Assembly: GCA_025465465.1 (NCBI GenBank)
Contig: JAODND010000045.1
Span: 28,050 to 92,049, forward strand
Direction: 5' to 3'
Length of the DNA stretch: 64,000 bases
Origin: Frankiales bacterium
GTDB taxonomy: Bacteria > Actinomycetota > Actinomycetes > Mycobacteriales > SCTD01
In this document: piece by piece, positions 25,060 to 32,224 of the stretch
Layout of the letters: the number at the start of each line of letters is the position of its first letter
Position numbering within the stretch: position 1 is the first letter of the stretch
Translations under genes and position numbers: made by a program
The notes under the pieces: model-generated
What the model was told of the DNA's origin: nothing
Database searches by the model: none
The model's input: the letters and a program-made list of their open reading frames with translations, nothing else

Positions 25060-25905
25060 GTGACCTGGACGACCCGACCGTGCACCCTCGACGACGCGGC
25101 TGCCGTGAGCGCGGTGTACACCGCTTTCGACACGGTTGAGTTCGGTGAGCAGACCTTCGACGAGGATGACGTGCGCACGATCCTGGGACAGGGCTACGAG
25201 TGCTGGGTCGCCCTCGAGGACGGCATCGTCGGATTCGCCTCGGTGCACCGCGAGGGCGATGTCGAGACGCTCACGCTCCCGTCGTACGACCCTGCCCTGC
25301 GCGCGCAGCTGCTGGCCCTCGTCCTCGGACGCGCCCGCGAGCACGGACTGGGCAAGGTGTCGCACTGGGCCGGGCTCGGTGGGCTCAGCGGGCCGTTCCT
25401 GGAGTCGCACGGCTTCCAGGACGCGAGCATCAGCTGGAAGCTGGTCCGCGTGCTGCCCGCACCCGAGCCGAGCTGGCCGGAGGGGATCGAGGTCCGGCCG
25501 TTCGTGCAGGAGCGTGACGCAGTCGCCGTATGGGAGTGCGTCACAGAGGGCTTCCGCGGCACCAGCTTCGGCCGCCCCCGGTCGTTCGAGGAGTGGTCGG
25601 AGGTGCACCTTCAGCACCTCATCGACGTCGTGTGCGCCTGGTGCGGCGGCGAGCTGGTCGGCGTCTCGACCCGCGGCACGCTGCTCGGGCAGGGGTATCT
25701 CGCGCAGTTGGCAGTGCTGCCCTCGCAGCGTGGTCTCGGGCTGGGCCGGGCGCTGCTTCTCGAGACCTTTGCGCGAGACACCGCAGACGGGCACCGGCTC
25801 ACGTCGCTGTCGGTGGACGGCGACAACGACGGCGCCCGGCGGATCTATGACAGCGTGGGCATGACGGTGGACTCTGAGATGCACCGGTGGGACCTCCACC
25901 TGTGA
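25060..25905 (+). CDS. Tandem GNAT acetyltransferase
   Basis: This 281-residue protein has two GNAT-like halves. The first (about 1-135) is degenerate. The second (about 145-281) keeps the acetyl-CoA loop QRGLGLGRALL and a typical terminal VDGDNDGARRIYDSVGM. The layout is like mycothiol synthase MshD, but I cannot assign that function. GTG at 25060 is used, with an in-frame GTG at 25051 as alternative. It diverges from the copper operon and converges with the RecB-like nuclease gene. Confidence 0.8.
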   Translation: MTWTTRPCTLDDAAAVSAVYTAFDTVEFGEQTFDEDDVRTILGQGYECWVALEDGIVGFASVHREGDVETLTLPSYDPALRAQLLALVLGRAREHGLGKVSHWAGLGGLSGPFLESHGFQDASISWKLVRVLPAPEPSWPEGIEVRPFVQERDAVAVWECVTEGFRGTSFGRPRSFEEWSEVHLQHLIDVVCAWCGGELVGVSTRGTLLGQGYLAQLAVLPSQRGLGLGRALLLETFARDTADGHRLTSLSVDGDNDGARRIYDSVGMTVDSEMHRWDLHL

Positions 25906-25917
25906 GCGGCGCGGGGC

Positions 25918-26754
25918 TCAGGCCGCCTCGTCGTCGAGCGGGGCGAGCTCTTCGGCGAGTCCTGCCCACGGCTTGTGCGGTCCGCCCGACGCGGCCATGC
26001 CCGTCGGGCAGACGCGCACGAAGTCGCACCAGCCGCACAGCGTCGAGGGACGGGCTGGGTAGTCGGTGGCGGCACTGATCTCGGCAGCGATGGCCTCGGC
26101 TCGACCGACATGCCGCTGCAGGGACTCCTCGCTGTGCTCCCAGCGGTGCACGGTGCCGGTGGGCAGGTGGTGCAACTCGACCACGGTGCAGCCGCCACGG
26201 AAGGTCCGCCGCACGCCGAGGGCGTAGAGCGCGAGGGCGAGCGACCCGCGGGCGTCGTCCTCGGACAGGACGGAACGTCCGGTCTTGTAGTCGACGACGA
26301 CCAGCTCGTGACCGCGGTCGTCGACGCGGTCGATGCGGCCGCTCACCGCGAGGGTCGCGGTCTTGAAGGCCACGGTGCGCTCGATGCCACGCGGCTCGTG
26401 CTCCGGGTCGACCTCCTCGACGTACCTCGCGACCATGTCACCGGTGTAGCCCTTCCACCGGTCGGCCTGACCACCGTCGGAGAACCCGTCCGTGGACCAG
26501 GCATCGTGCAGCAGTCCACGCGCGGCCGACGGTGTGCGGCGGGGCAGCGGGAGGTCCCACCACCTCGCGAGCGCCAGGTGGGCGGCGGCGCCGACGCTGT
26601 TGTGCGCCCACCCTGGTCCCTTGGCCGGCGCCGGCCTGTCGAGGTAGGTGAACCGGTAGCGCCGCGGGCAGTCGAGCCAGGTCGTCAGCCGGGACGGCGT
26701 GCAGCTGAACAGCCGCGCCGGCATGCCCTCGAGACCCAGCTGCTCCACGGTCAC
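25918..26754 (-). CDS. RecB-family PD-(D/E)XK nuclease with Cas4-like cysteines
   Basis: This 278-residue stand-alone nuclease domain has SGRIDRVDD and VVVDYKTGRS, giving the metal Asp and catalytic Lys. One Cys near the N-terminus (CPRRYRF, about 29) and three near the C-terminus (LCGWCDFVRVCP) match the four-Cys iron-sulfur signature of Cas4, AddB and AdnA nuclease domains. There is no helicase domain and no CRISPR locus nearby. It is probably a housekeeping actinobacterial RecB-like exonuclease. Confidence 0.85.
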   Translation of the reverse strand: MTVEQLGLEGMPARLFSCTPSRLTTWLDCPRRYRFTYLDRPAPAKGPGWAHNSVGAAAHLALARWWDLPLPRRTPSAARGLLHDAWSTDGFSDGGQADRWKGYTGDMVARYVEEVDPEHEPRGIERTVAFKTATLAVSGRIDRVDDRGHELVVVDYKTGRSVLSEDDARGSLALALYALGVRRTFRGGCTVVELHHLPTGTVHRWEHSEESLQRHVGRAEAIAAEISAATDYPARPSTLCGWCDFVRVCPTGMAASGGPHKPWAGLAEELAPLDDEAA

Positions 26755-26793
26755 ATCCTCGCGGACGGGGACGACAGACCGGGTCAGTGTGGG

Positions 26794-27414
26794 TCAGGGT
26801 GTGGACGCGGCGATGAAGCCCATCACGCTGTTCGCGAGCAGCTGCACCGCGATGGCCGAGAGCAGCAGACCGGCGATCCGGGTGAGCAGCACGATGCCCG
26901 ACTCGCGGATGACCTTGGTGATGGTCACGCTGAAGAACAACGACAGGAACACGAGCAGGTGCACAGCCACGATGCCGGCGCCGATCGCCACCCGGCCGCC
27001 GGTCGTGTGGTGCTGCTGGACGAAGACGATCGTGGCCACGATCGTGCCGGGGCCCGCGAGCAGCGGCGTGCCCAGCGGCACGAGGGCCACGCTGACGTCG
27101 TCGATCTCGCTCGGGTCGTCCTGCTTCCCGGTGAGCAGCTCGAGGGCGACGATGGTGAGCAGCAGGCCACCGGCGCCCTGGAGCGCCGGGATGGTGATGC
27201 CCAGGTAGTTCAGGATCTGCTGCCCGAGCAGCGCAAAGACCGAGATGACCGCCAGCGAGACGAGCACGGCCTGGCCGGCGAGCTTGCGGCGCTTCTTGTT
27301 GGACCGCCCGGCGGTGAGCGACAGGAACAGCGGGACGTTGCCGACGGGATCCATGATGACCGTCAGGGTCACGAGCACGGTGCCGAAGACGGTGGCGTCG
27401 AAGTACTGGCTCAC
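26794..27414 (-). CDS. MarC-family integral membrane protein
   Basis: This 206-residue protein has six predicted membrane helices in the UPF0056/MarC family. Marks are DPVGNVPLFLSLT near the N-terminus and VPLGTPLLAGPGTI in the middle, the two conserved loops. The function is unresolved; the old link to multiple antibiotic resistance is not supported for most members. Its start overlaps the end of the PHP gene (ATGA, 4 bases), so the two are coupled. Confidence 0.88.
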   Translation of the reverse strand: MSQYFDATVFGTVLVTLTVIMDPVGNVPLFLSLTAGRSNKKRRKLAGQAVLVSLAVISVFALLGQQILNYLGITIPALQGAGGLLLTIVALELLTGKQDDPSEIDDVSVALVPLGTPLLAGPGTIVATIVFVQQHHTTGGRVAIGAGIVAVHLLVFLSLFFSVTITKVIRESGIVLLTRIAGLLLSAIAVQLLANSVMGFIAASTP

Positions 27415-28253
27415 AGCACGTCCACGCCGGTCGCTCGGGACGCGATCTCGTCGAGAACGCCTGGCGCGGTGGCGTTCTCACCCAGCCGCACCTGCTTGTT
27501 GCTGCCGTGGAAGTCGCTGGAGCCGGTCACGAGCAGGCCGAGCGAGCCGGCCATCGCGCGCAGCCGTTCGCGGGTCTCGGGTGTGTGGTCGACGTGATCG
27601 ACCTCGAGGCCGCCGAGACCGGCCGCCGCCATCTCCTCGATGACGTCGTCTCCCACGGTGCGGCCCCGGCCGTCGGCGCCGGGGTGGGCAAAGACGGTGA
27701 CGCCACCCGCTGCGTGGACGAGATGCATCGCGTCGATCACGTCGAGCTCGTGCTTGCCGGCCCAGTAGCGGCCGCGCGTCCCGATCCAGTCGGACGTGAA
27801 GGCTTCCTCGATCGTGGCGACGAGACCGCTGTCGATGAGAGCCCGCGCGATGTGCGGCCGCCCGACGGTGCCGTCGGCGTGTTCGCGGACCTGCTCCCAG
27901 CTGACGGGATGGCCGTCTGCAACCAGCATCGCGACCATCCGCTCGGCGCGGGACACCCGGCTGTCGCGAAGCACCCCCAGCTGCTCGGCCAGCGCGGCGT
28001 CATCGGGGTCGAAGAGATAGCCGAGCAGGTGCAGCGAGACCCCACCGCGACTGCAGGAGATCTCGGCACCCCGGACGAGGCGCAGACCGTCGGGCAGCGC
28101 GGCCGCTGCGGCGTCCCAGCCCTCCGTGGTGTCGTGGTCGGTGAGGGCGACCACCGCCAGGCCGGCCTCGGAGGCAGCACGGACCAGCGTCTCGGGCGGG
28201 GTGGTGCCGTCGGAGGCGGTGGAGTGCGTGTGGAGGTCGATCGAGCCGGGCAC
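27411..28253 (-). CDS. PHP-domain phosphoesterase (YciV/RNase AM-like)
   Basis: This 280-residue metal-dependent phosphoesterase has PHP motifs in order: DLHTHSTASDG, LTDHDT, EISC with HLLGYLFD, FAHPGAD and GSSDFHGS. These supply the His/Asp trinuclear metal site. Related proteins remove 3' phosphates from nucleotides or act as 5'-3' exonucleases trimming rRNA. The GTG start follows a TAGCCT -10 by 6 bases. Confidence 0.88.
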   Translation of the reverse strand: MPGSIDLHTHSTASDGTTPPETLVRAASEAGLAVVALTDHDTTEGWDAAAAALPDGLRLVRGAEISCSRGGVSLHLLGYLFDPDDAALAEQLGVLRDSRVSRAERMVAMLVADGHPVSWEQVREHADGTVGRPHIARALIDSGLVATIEEAFTSDWIGTRGRYWAGKHELDVIDAMHLVHAAGGVTVFAHPGADGRGRTVGDDVIEEMAAAGLGGLEVDHVDHTPETRERLRAMAGSLGLLVTGSSDFHGSNKQVRLGENATAPGVLDEIASRATGVDVL

Positions 28254-28259
28254 GCGGCC

Positions 28260-28265
28260 AGGCTA
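28260..28265 (-). promoter_or_regulatory. Leaderless -10 (TAGCCT) of the PHP-marC operon
   Basis: TAGCCT on the minus strand, 6 bases before the GTG at 28253. Confidence 0.5.
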
Positions 28266-28289
28266 GGTCACGTCAGCGACTCAGCGGAG

Positions 28290-28898
28290 TCAGTGGAGTC
28301 TCGGTGACGGCGCTCCGGCCGCGAGCGCGAGCTGGTCGCGCCGCAGGTCGTGCAGCTCGACGTGCTCGAGCAGCACGAGCTCGGCCGCGGGGGGCCAGAG
28401 CACCGCCCAGAGCCACACCCCGCTCGCCTCGCCGACGAACGCCACCCGGTCCGCAGCCGAGTCGCACCGCCACAGGGGGGTGGGGTGGTTGGCCGCCAGG
28501 ATCTTGGCGTCAGGGGCGCCCTCCGCGCAGCTGCCCGGGTCGAGAGCCGGCAGGCCCGCCAGACCGGCGCCGAGGCCGACGCCTGGCTCCTCGCTGACGA
28601 GCAGCATGTCGGCCGGACCACCGAGGGGCGACGGACCCGACACGGCGAGCACGGTGGCGCTGGCACCCGTGCGCTCGTCGCCGCACCAGCCGACCCCTCC
28701 GACCGTCCACCCGGCGATGAGCAGCTGCGGAGACCACAGCGGCACGCGCGACGTCGCGGCCACCTTGGGGATGACATCTGCCGATCCGACGTACCAGGGC
28801 TGCACCTTGCCGTGGTCGGCGCAGGTCCAGTCGCTGGACATCAACCCCGGAGCGCGAAGAGCGCCGGAGCACCGTGGGCACCGTGGAGCGACGCTCAT
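28290..28898 (-). CDS. DUF6758-like conserved actinobacterial protein
   Basis: This 202-residue protein starts with a zinc ribbon (CPRCSGALRAP, then WTCADHGKVQPWY). It continues with VPLWSPQLLIAGWTVGGVGWCGDERTGASAT and LGGPADMLLVSEEPGVGLGA. It matches from memory the DUF6758 family found beside PHP-domain genes in actinomycetes. The function is unknown and there is no membrane segment. Confidence 0.7.
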   Translation of the reverse strand: MSVAPRCPRCSGALRAPGLMSSDWTCADHGKVQPWYVGSADVIPKVAATSRVPLWSPQLLIAGWTVGGVGWCGDERTGASATVLAVSGPSPLGGPADMLLVSEEPGVGLGAGLAGLPALDPGSCAEGAPDAKILAANHPTPLWRCDSAADRVAFVGEASGVWLWAVLWPPAAELVLLEHVELHDLRRDQLALAAGAPSPRLH

Positions 28899-28914
28899 AC
28901 CCTGACGGTCCGCT

Positions 28915-28929
28915 CCCAGGAGCCCTGGG
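28915..28929 (-). terminator. Short hairpin after the maoC gene
   Basis: CCCAGG-AGC-CCTGGG forms a perfect 6-bp stem 18 bases downstream of the maoC stop. A second imperfect hairpin overlaps the last maoC codons (about 28935-28968). Confidence 0.4.
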
Positions 28930-28946
28930 TCAAGAGCCCGGCGGTG

Positions 28947-29447
28947 CTACTCCTGCAGCACCGGGCGACCGGGCTGCTCACCACCGCGCGCGTCGAGGTA
29001 GCTCTGCTTGGGCACCATGACCTTGCGACGGAAGATGCAGACGAGCACACCGTCCTGGTTGTAGCCCTTGGTCTCGACATAGACGATGCCGCGGTCGTCC
29101 TTGCTCTTGCTCTCGGTCTTGTCGAGGACCTCGGTCTGGCCATAGATGGTGTCGCCGTGAAACGTCGGGAAGACGTGCTTGAGCGACTCGACCTCGAGGT
29201 TGGCGATCGCCTTGCCGCTGACGTCGGCCACGGACATCCCGAGCAGCAGCGAATAGACGTAGTTGCCGACGACGACGTTCTTGCCCTGGGGAGTCGTCGC
29301 CGCATAGTTGGCATCCAGGTGCAGCGGGTGATGGTTCATCGTCAGCAGGCAGAACAGGTGGTCGTCGTACTCCGTGACGGTCTTGCCTGGCCAGTGCTTG
29401 TAGGTCGCCCCGACCTCGAACTCCTCGTAGCTGCGACCGAACTGCAC
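28947..29447 (-). CDS. MaoC-like hot-dog hydratase (mesaconyl-CoA hydratase-like)
   Basis: This 166-residue hot-dog-fold protein of the MaoC family has the active-site stretch MNHHPLHLDANYA, the NxHPLHxD variant seen in mesaconyl-CoA hydratase-like members. TFHGDTIYGQTEV and ETKGYNQDGVLVC follow. These hydrate enoyl-CoA esters. The GTG at 29447 has AGGAGG 5 bases ahead, so the longer in-frame readings are rejected. Three CitE/malyl-CoA lyase-like genes and an acyl-CoA dehydrogenase elsewhere in the window would fit the same kind of pathway. Confidence 0.82.
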   Translation of the reverse strand: MQFGRSYEEFEVGATYKHWPGKTVTEYDDHLFCLLTMNHHPLHLDANYAATTPQGKNVVVGNYVYSLLLGMSVADVSGKAIANLEVESLKHVFPTFHGDTIYGQTEVLDKTESKSKDDRGIVYVETKGYNQDGVLVCIFRRKVMVPKQSYLDARGGEQPGRPVLQE

Positions 29448-29534
29448 AACTGCCTCCTGGTACGGCGGATCTGTTGCTGCCCAGTGTCGCAGCGTGATCG
29501 CCGTCACGACCGAGCCGGGTCTCGGGTCGAGCGC

Positions 29535-29777
29535 TCAAGACCTGGGGAGCTCCCACAGCTTCACGGCGTCGCCCGCGAATTCGTGGACGTAGCCACAGGA
29601 GGCACAGATCAGTCCCAACGCAGACTGGTTCGCCCAGCCGAGGTCAAGGAACTCCATGCCGCTGGTGTTGAGCTTGACCTCCTGGTCCCAGAACTGTCCG
29701 TGGCCGCAGACGAGGCAGACAAGCGCTCGGTCAGCGATCGTCGCGGTCACCGGCTGCTTGCTCTTGAACAGTCCCAT
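29535..29777 (-). CDS. Small zinc-ribbon protein
   Basis: This 80-residue protein starts MGLFKSKQPVTA and has two CxxC knuckles (CLVCGHGQFW and CASCGYVHEF), which form one zinc site. Similar short zinc-ribbon proteins occur in many actinomycetes with no known function. The ATG at 29777 gives the family-like N-terminus; longer in-frame starts would extend into the SnoaL-like gene region. It may be transcribed with the downstream maoC gene (gap 87 bases). Confidence 0.65.
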   Translation of the reverse strand: MGLFKSKQPVTATIADRALVCLVCGHGQFWDQEVKLNTSGMEFLDLGWANQSALGLICASCGYVHEFAGDAVKLWELPRS

Positions 29778-29823
29778 GCCGGGTGAGTCTGCCGTGCGAG
29801 CCGAGTCTCGGCACGCACTTGCC

Positions 29824-30180
29824 TCAGCCGGTCTGGATGCTGACGTGCTCAGTGATCTGGTCCCCGGCGAACCTGAAGACGTCGATCCACTCGCTCCGGC
29901 TGGCCGACCCGGCGGACGTGACAGTGGCGGTCGTGAACACCGCGACAGCATCGTCCCGATCGGCGATCTGGTCGATGACCTGCCGGGTTTCGATCCCGCC
30001 GAGAGCCGACTGAAACCACTCGGCCACGCCTTCGGGACCGGTGACCGACGCAGCATCGGTCACGTCGTTGGCGAGTATGTGCCACCGGCAGTCCGGTGCG
30101 AGGTAGGCCGTCGCGCGACGCCAGTCCTTCTCGTCGATGGCCAGGTAGAAGTCGCGCAGGAGCGCTGTCCGATCTGTCAT
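29824..30180 (-). CDS. SnoaL-like / limonene-epoxide-hydrolase-fold protein
   Basis: This 118-residue protein of the NTF2-like cone fold has LRDFYLAIDEKDWRRAT, YLAPDCRWHI, GVAEWFQSAL and DVFRFAGDQITEHVS, typical of SnoaL-like small proteins. Members act as small hydrolases or isomerases or as binding domains. No specific substrate can be given. It lies 7 bases after the DCC gene, so it is probably the last gene of the SUFU-DUF2332-DCC run. Confidence 0.75.
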   Translation of the reverse strand: MTDRTALLRDFYLAIDEKDWRRATAYLAPDCRWHILANDVTDAASVTGPEGVAEWFQSALGGIETRQVIDQIADRDDAVAVFTTATVTSAGSASRSEWIDVFRFAGDQITEHVSIQTG

Positions 30181-30187
30181 CACCGCA

Positions 30188-30547
30188 TCACGCAGCTCTC
30201 TTGCAGGCCGGTGTTCCCCCGGGAAGCGACATCCGATGGGCGGCGACCCAGTCGTAGAGGCGGGCGGCCGCCCACGAGACGCCAGGCGCGAGCAGCAGCC
30301 AGCCCACCGGCTGCCAGCCACGGCTCCCGAGCAGCAGCTGCGCGACCGCCTCGTGACCGCTGCGGTGCCCGCCGTCGTCCGACACCCACTGCAGCTTCTC
30401 CGTGCACTCCTCCGGGGTGAGGTCCAACGCCTCGAGATCCGCGTGCTGCCAAGGGATCACGGCATCCGCGTGGATGCGCAGCCGTGCCATCAGGCCCACC
30501 GAGGTCGTGCAGAAGCCGCAGTCGCCGTCGTACACGAGGGTGCTCAC
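30188..30547 (-). CDS. DCC-family thiol-disulfide oxidoreductase-like protein (DUF393)
   Basis: This 119-residue protein starts STLVYDGDCGFC, the DxxCxxC signature of the DUF393 family, with the motif at residues 7-12. GHEAVAQLLL and WAAARLYDWVAAHR complete the family pattern. It is a predicted small thioredoxin-like redox protein. The GTG start overlaps the DUF2332 stop (GTGA), so the two are translationally coupled. Confidence 0.85.
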   Translation of the reverse strand: MSTLVYDGDCGFCTTSVGLMARLRIHADAVIPWQHADLEALDLTPEECTEKLQWVSDDGGHRSGHEAVAQLLLGSRGWQPVGWLLLAPGVSWAAARLYDWVAAHRMSLPGGTPACKRAA

Positions 30548-31566
30548 ACGTCTATCGTCGCACCGGTCCAGTGCACGGGCGGGCCGTGGCCGAGCGCGTC
30601 GGCGAGGTGGACGCGACGACCGGACGGGTAGGTCGTCGCGTGCACGCGGAAGGCATAGCTGCGCGGCTCGGGCTCGAGGCTGATCCTGACCAGCGAGTGC
30701 CCGACGTCGTGGAGCAGCTCGTCGACGGCCGTGCGCTCGGCAGGGTCGACGTACTGCCAGACGACGCTGTGCCACACGACGGTCGTGACGTCGTCGCGGC
30801 CCTGGGCGAGCTCACGAGTGAGGAAGTCCAGGGCACCGGACTGCACGACGGTCGCCGGCACGCGGGCTGCGATGTCGAGCGCGCCTCGCAACCGCTCGAG
30901 CCGTGCGACCTGATCGGCCCAGACATAGGAGGTCAGGGTCAGCCGTCCGTCCGCGGTCGTCGGGTCGACGGGGTTGGGGTCGCAGCCGCGCCGCTCGACG
31001 ACCTGGACGTCGTGGCGCACGGGAGGCTCGTTGTCCCAGGGCTCCTCCAGGACGACCGCGCTCGACGGGTCGCCGAGCACGAGATCGCCTGTGACGTAGG
31101 CGAACCGGTCGCAGCGCAGGTTGAGGCCGGCCGAGGCCCCCACCTCGAGCAGCCGCACCGGGCCCGGGATCATCCCGAGCGCGCCGAAGAGCACGGCCGA
31201 GCGCCCGACCTCGTTGGTCTGCACGCTGTGCGTCATCCGCTCCTGCAGCTCCGGCAGGTGCTCCCGGCAGGCCCGGGCGGCGGCCGGCCACACCCGCTCG
31301 ACGTGCGCGGTCCCGCCGACGCTCGGGTAGTGCAGCGCGAGCTCGGGCGCCTTGCCTTCGAGCACCAGCCGATGGAGGGCACCTGCGAAGCGCAGCGAAG
31401 GCACAGCGCCGGCGGGGAGGTCGAGCGATGGAGCCACCAGGTCGGCGACGACGCCGCCCGCCCTCATGTCCCCGGCCGCACCCTCCAGCAGCGCCCCGGT
31501 CAGCGGGCTGCCCATGAGCCGGCACTGCTCGGCCTGCAGCAGCAGGCGGTCGACGAAGTCGTTCAC
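30544..31566 (-). CDS. DUF2332 family protein
   Basis: This 340-residue DUF2332 protein of unknown function has RLMGSPLTGALLEGAAGD near the N-terminus. The central LLEVGASAGLNLRCDRF looks like the SAM-binding motif I of class I methyltransferases. FVWHSVVWQYV-like segments follow (TVVWHSVVWQYVDP), and it ends with RVHLADALGHGPP. A methyltransferase-like fold is inference. It is coupled on both sides: it starts within the end of the SUFU gene and its stop overlaps the DCC start. Confidence 0.85.
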   Translation of the reverse strand: MNDFVDRLLLQAEQCRLMGSPLTGALLEGAAGDMRAGGVVADLVAPSLDLPAGAVPSLRFAGALHRLVLEGKAPELALHYPSVGGTAHVERVWPAAARACREHLPELQERMTHSVQTNEVGRSAVLFGALGMIPGPVRLLEVGASAGLNLRCDRFAYVTGDLVLGDPSSAVVLEEPWDNEPPVRHDVQVVERRGCDPNPVDPTTADGRLTLTSYVWADQVARLERLRGALDIAARVPATVVQSGALDFLTRELAQGRDDVTTVVWHSVVWQYVDPAERTAVDELLHDVGHSLVRISLEPEPRSYAFRVHATTYPSGRRVHLADALGHGPPVHWTGATIDV

Positions 31567-32123
31567 GCCAGGTCGGCCTCGGGCCGCGACGGGTCGCGCA
31601 GGTCGCAGCCCTGGGCCAGCCAGCGCTCCTCGAGCGCGGTCGCCCCGTGGACCCGCTTCCAGGCCGCCTCGTTGGGGGTCATCGGCAGCAGCGGCAGGAA
31701 CGTCACGTCCTCGGCATCGGGCACCAGGCCGCCGGGCTCACCGACGAGCACCGCTGTGAAGCGACTCCCGTCCCACAGCGGCTCCCCCAGGTCGAGGCCC
31801 GCCCCCGCGGTCAGCACGACTCCCTCGACCGCAGGGCTGGCCGCCACCGCCCCGAGCCGCCGGAGCACGGTGTCGTGGACGCCGCGGACGCTGAGCACGA
31901 GCTCCGCCCGCGGGCCTTCCGTGAGGAGTTCGGAGCTGCCGCTCATCGGGTGCCGGGACATGCCGAGGGTCGCGTACCGGACCAGCCCGTCCTGGTCCGG
32001 GCCGAACCTCAGGACGTCGATCGGGTCGGTGCCGAGAAAGGAGACGCTCGCGCGCCCGCTGTCGAGGCCGAGGACGCGCAGGAGATGTGCCTCGACGAGC
32101 ACGAGCAGCTCGTCGGGGTCCAC
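31563..32123 (-). CDS. Suppressor-of-fused (SUFU) domain protein
   Basis: This 186-residue single-domain bacterial SUFU-like protein has DVLRFGPDQDGLVRYATLGMSR, LVLSVRGV, LTAGAGLDLGEPLWDGS, and FLPLLPMTPNEAAWKR near the C-terminus, the conserved end of the domain. In bacteria SUFU proteins are often linked to toxin immunity or polymorphic-toxin systems, but no toxin is evident here. It is first in the coupled operon and leaderless from TAGGTT. Confidence 0.82.
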   Translation of the reverse strand: MDPDELLVLVEAHLLRVLGLDSGRASVSFLGTDPIDVLRFGPDQDGLVRYATLGMSRHPMSGSSELLTEGPRAELVLSVRGVHDTVLRRLGAVAASPAVEGVVLTAGAGLDLGEPLWDGSRFTAVLVGEPGGLVPDAEDVTFLPLLPMTPNEAAWKRVHGATALEERWLAQGCDLRDPSRPEADLA

Positions 32124-32129
32124 CCGGTC

Positions 32130-32135
32130 AACCTA
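32130..32135 (-). promoter_or_regulatory. Leaderless -10 (TAGGTT) of the SUFU operon
   Basis: TAGGTT on the minus strand with a 6-base spacer to the GTG at 32123. Confidence 0.5.
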
Positions 32136-32197
32136 GCGAGCACCCTTTCCTGCTCATGTTCGAGGTGGGCGGGCCAGGCCACGCTCAGGATGGGGCA

Positions 32198-32218
32198 CTG
32201 CTGCTCATAGAGCAGCAG
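32198..32218 (-). terminator. Hairpin downstream of the DUF6351 gene
   Basis: CTGCTGCTC-ATA-GAGCAGCAG is a perfect 9-bp stem with a 3-base loop, 7 bases after the stop at 32225. No U tract. Confidence 0.55.
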
Positions 32219-32224
32219 GGAAGG

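Noticed and set aside
25918..26754. Cas4 of a CRISPR system
   Set aside because: The four cysteines match, but there are no cas genes or repeat-spacer array anywhere in the window. RecB-like exonuclease is the safer call.
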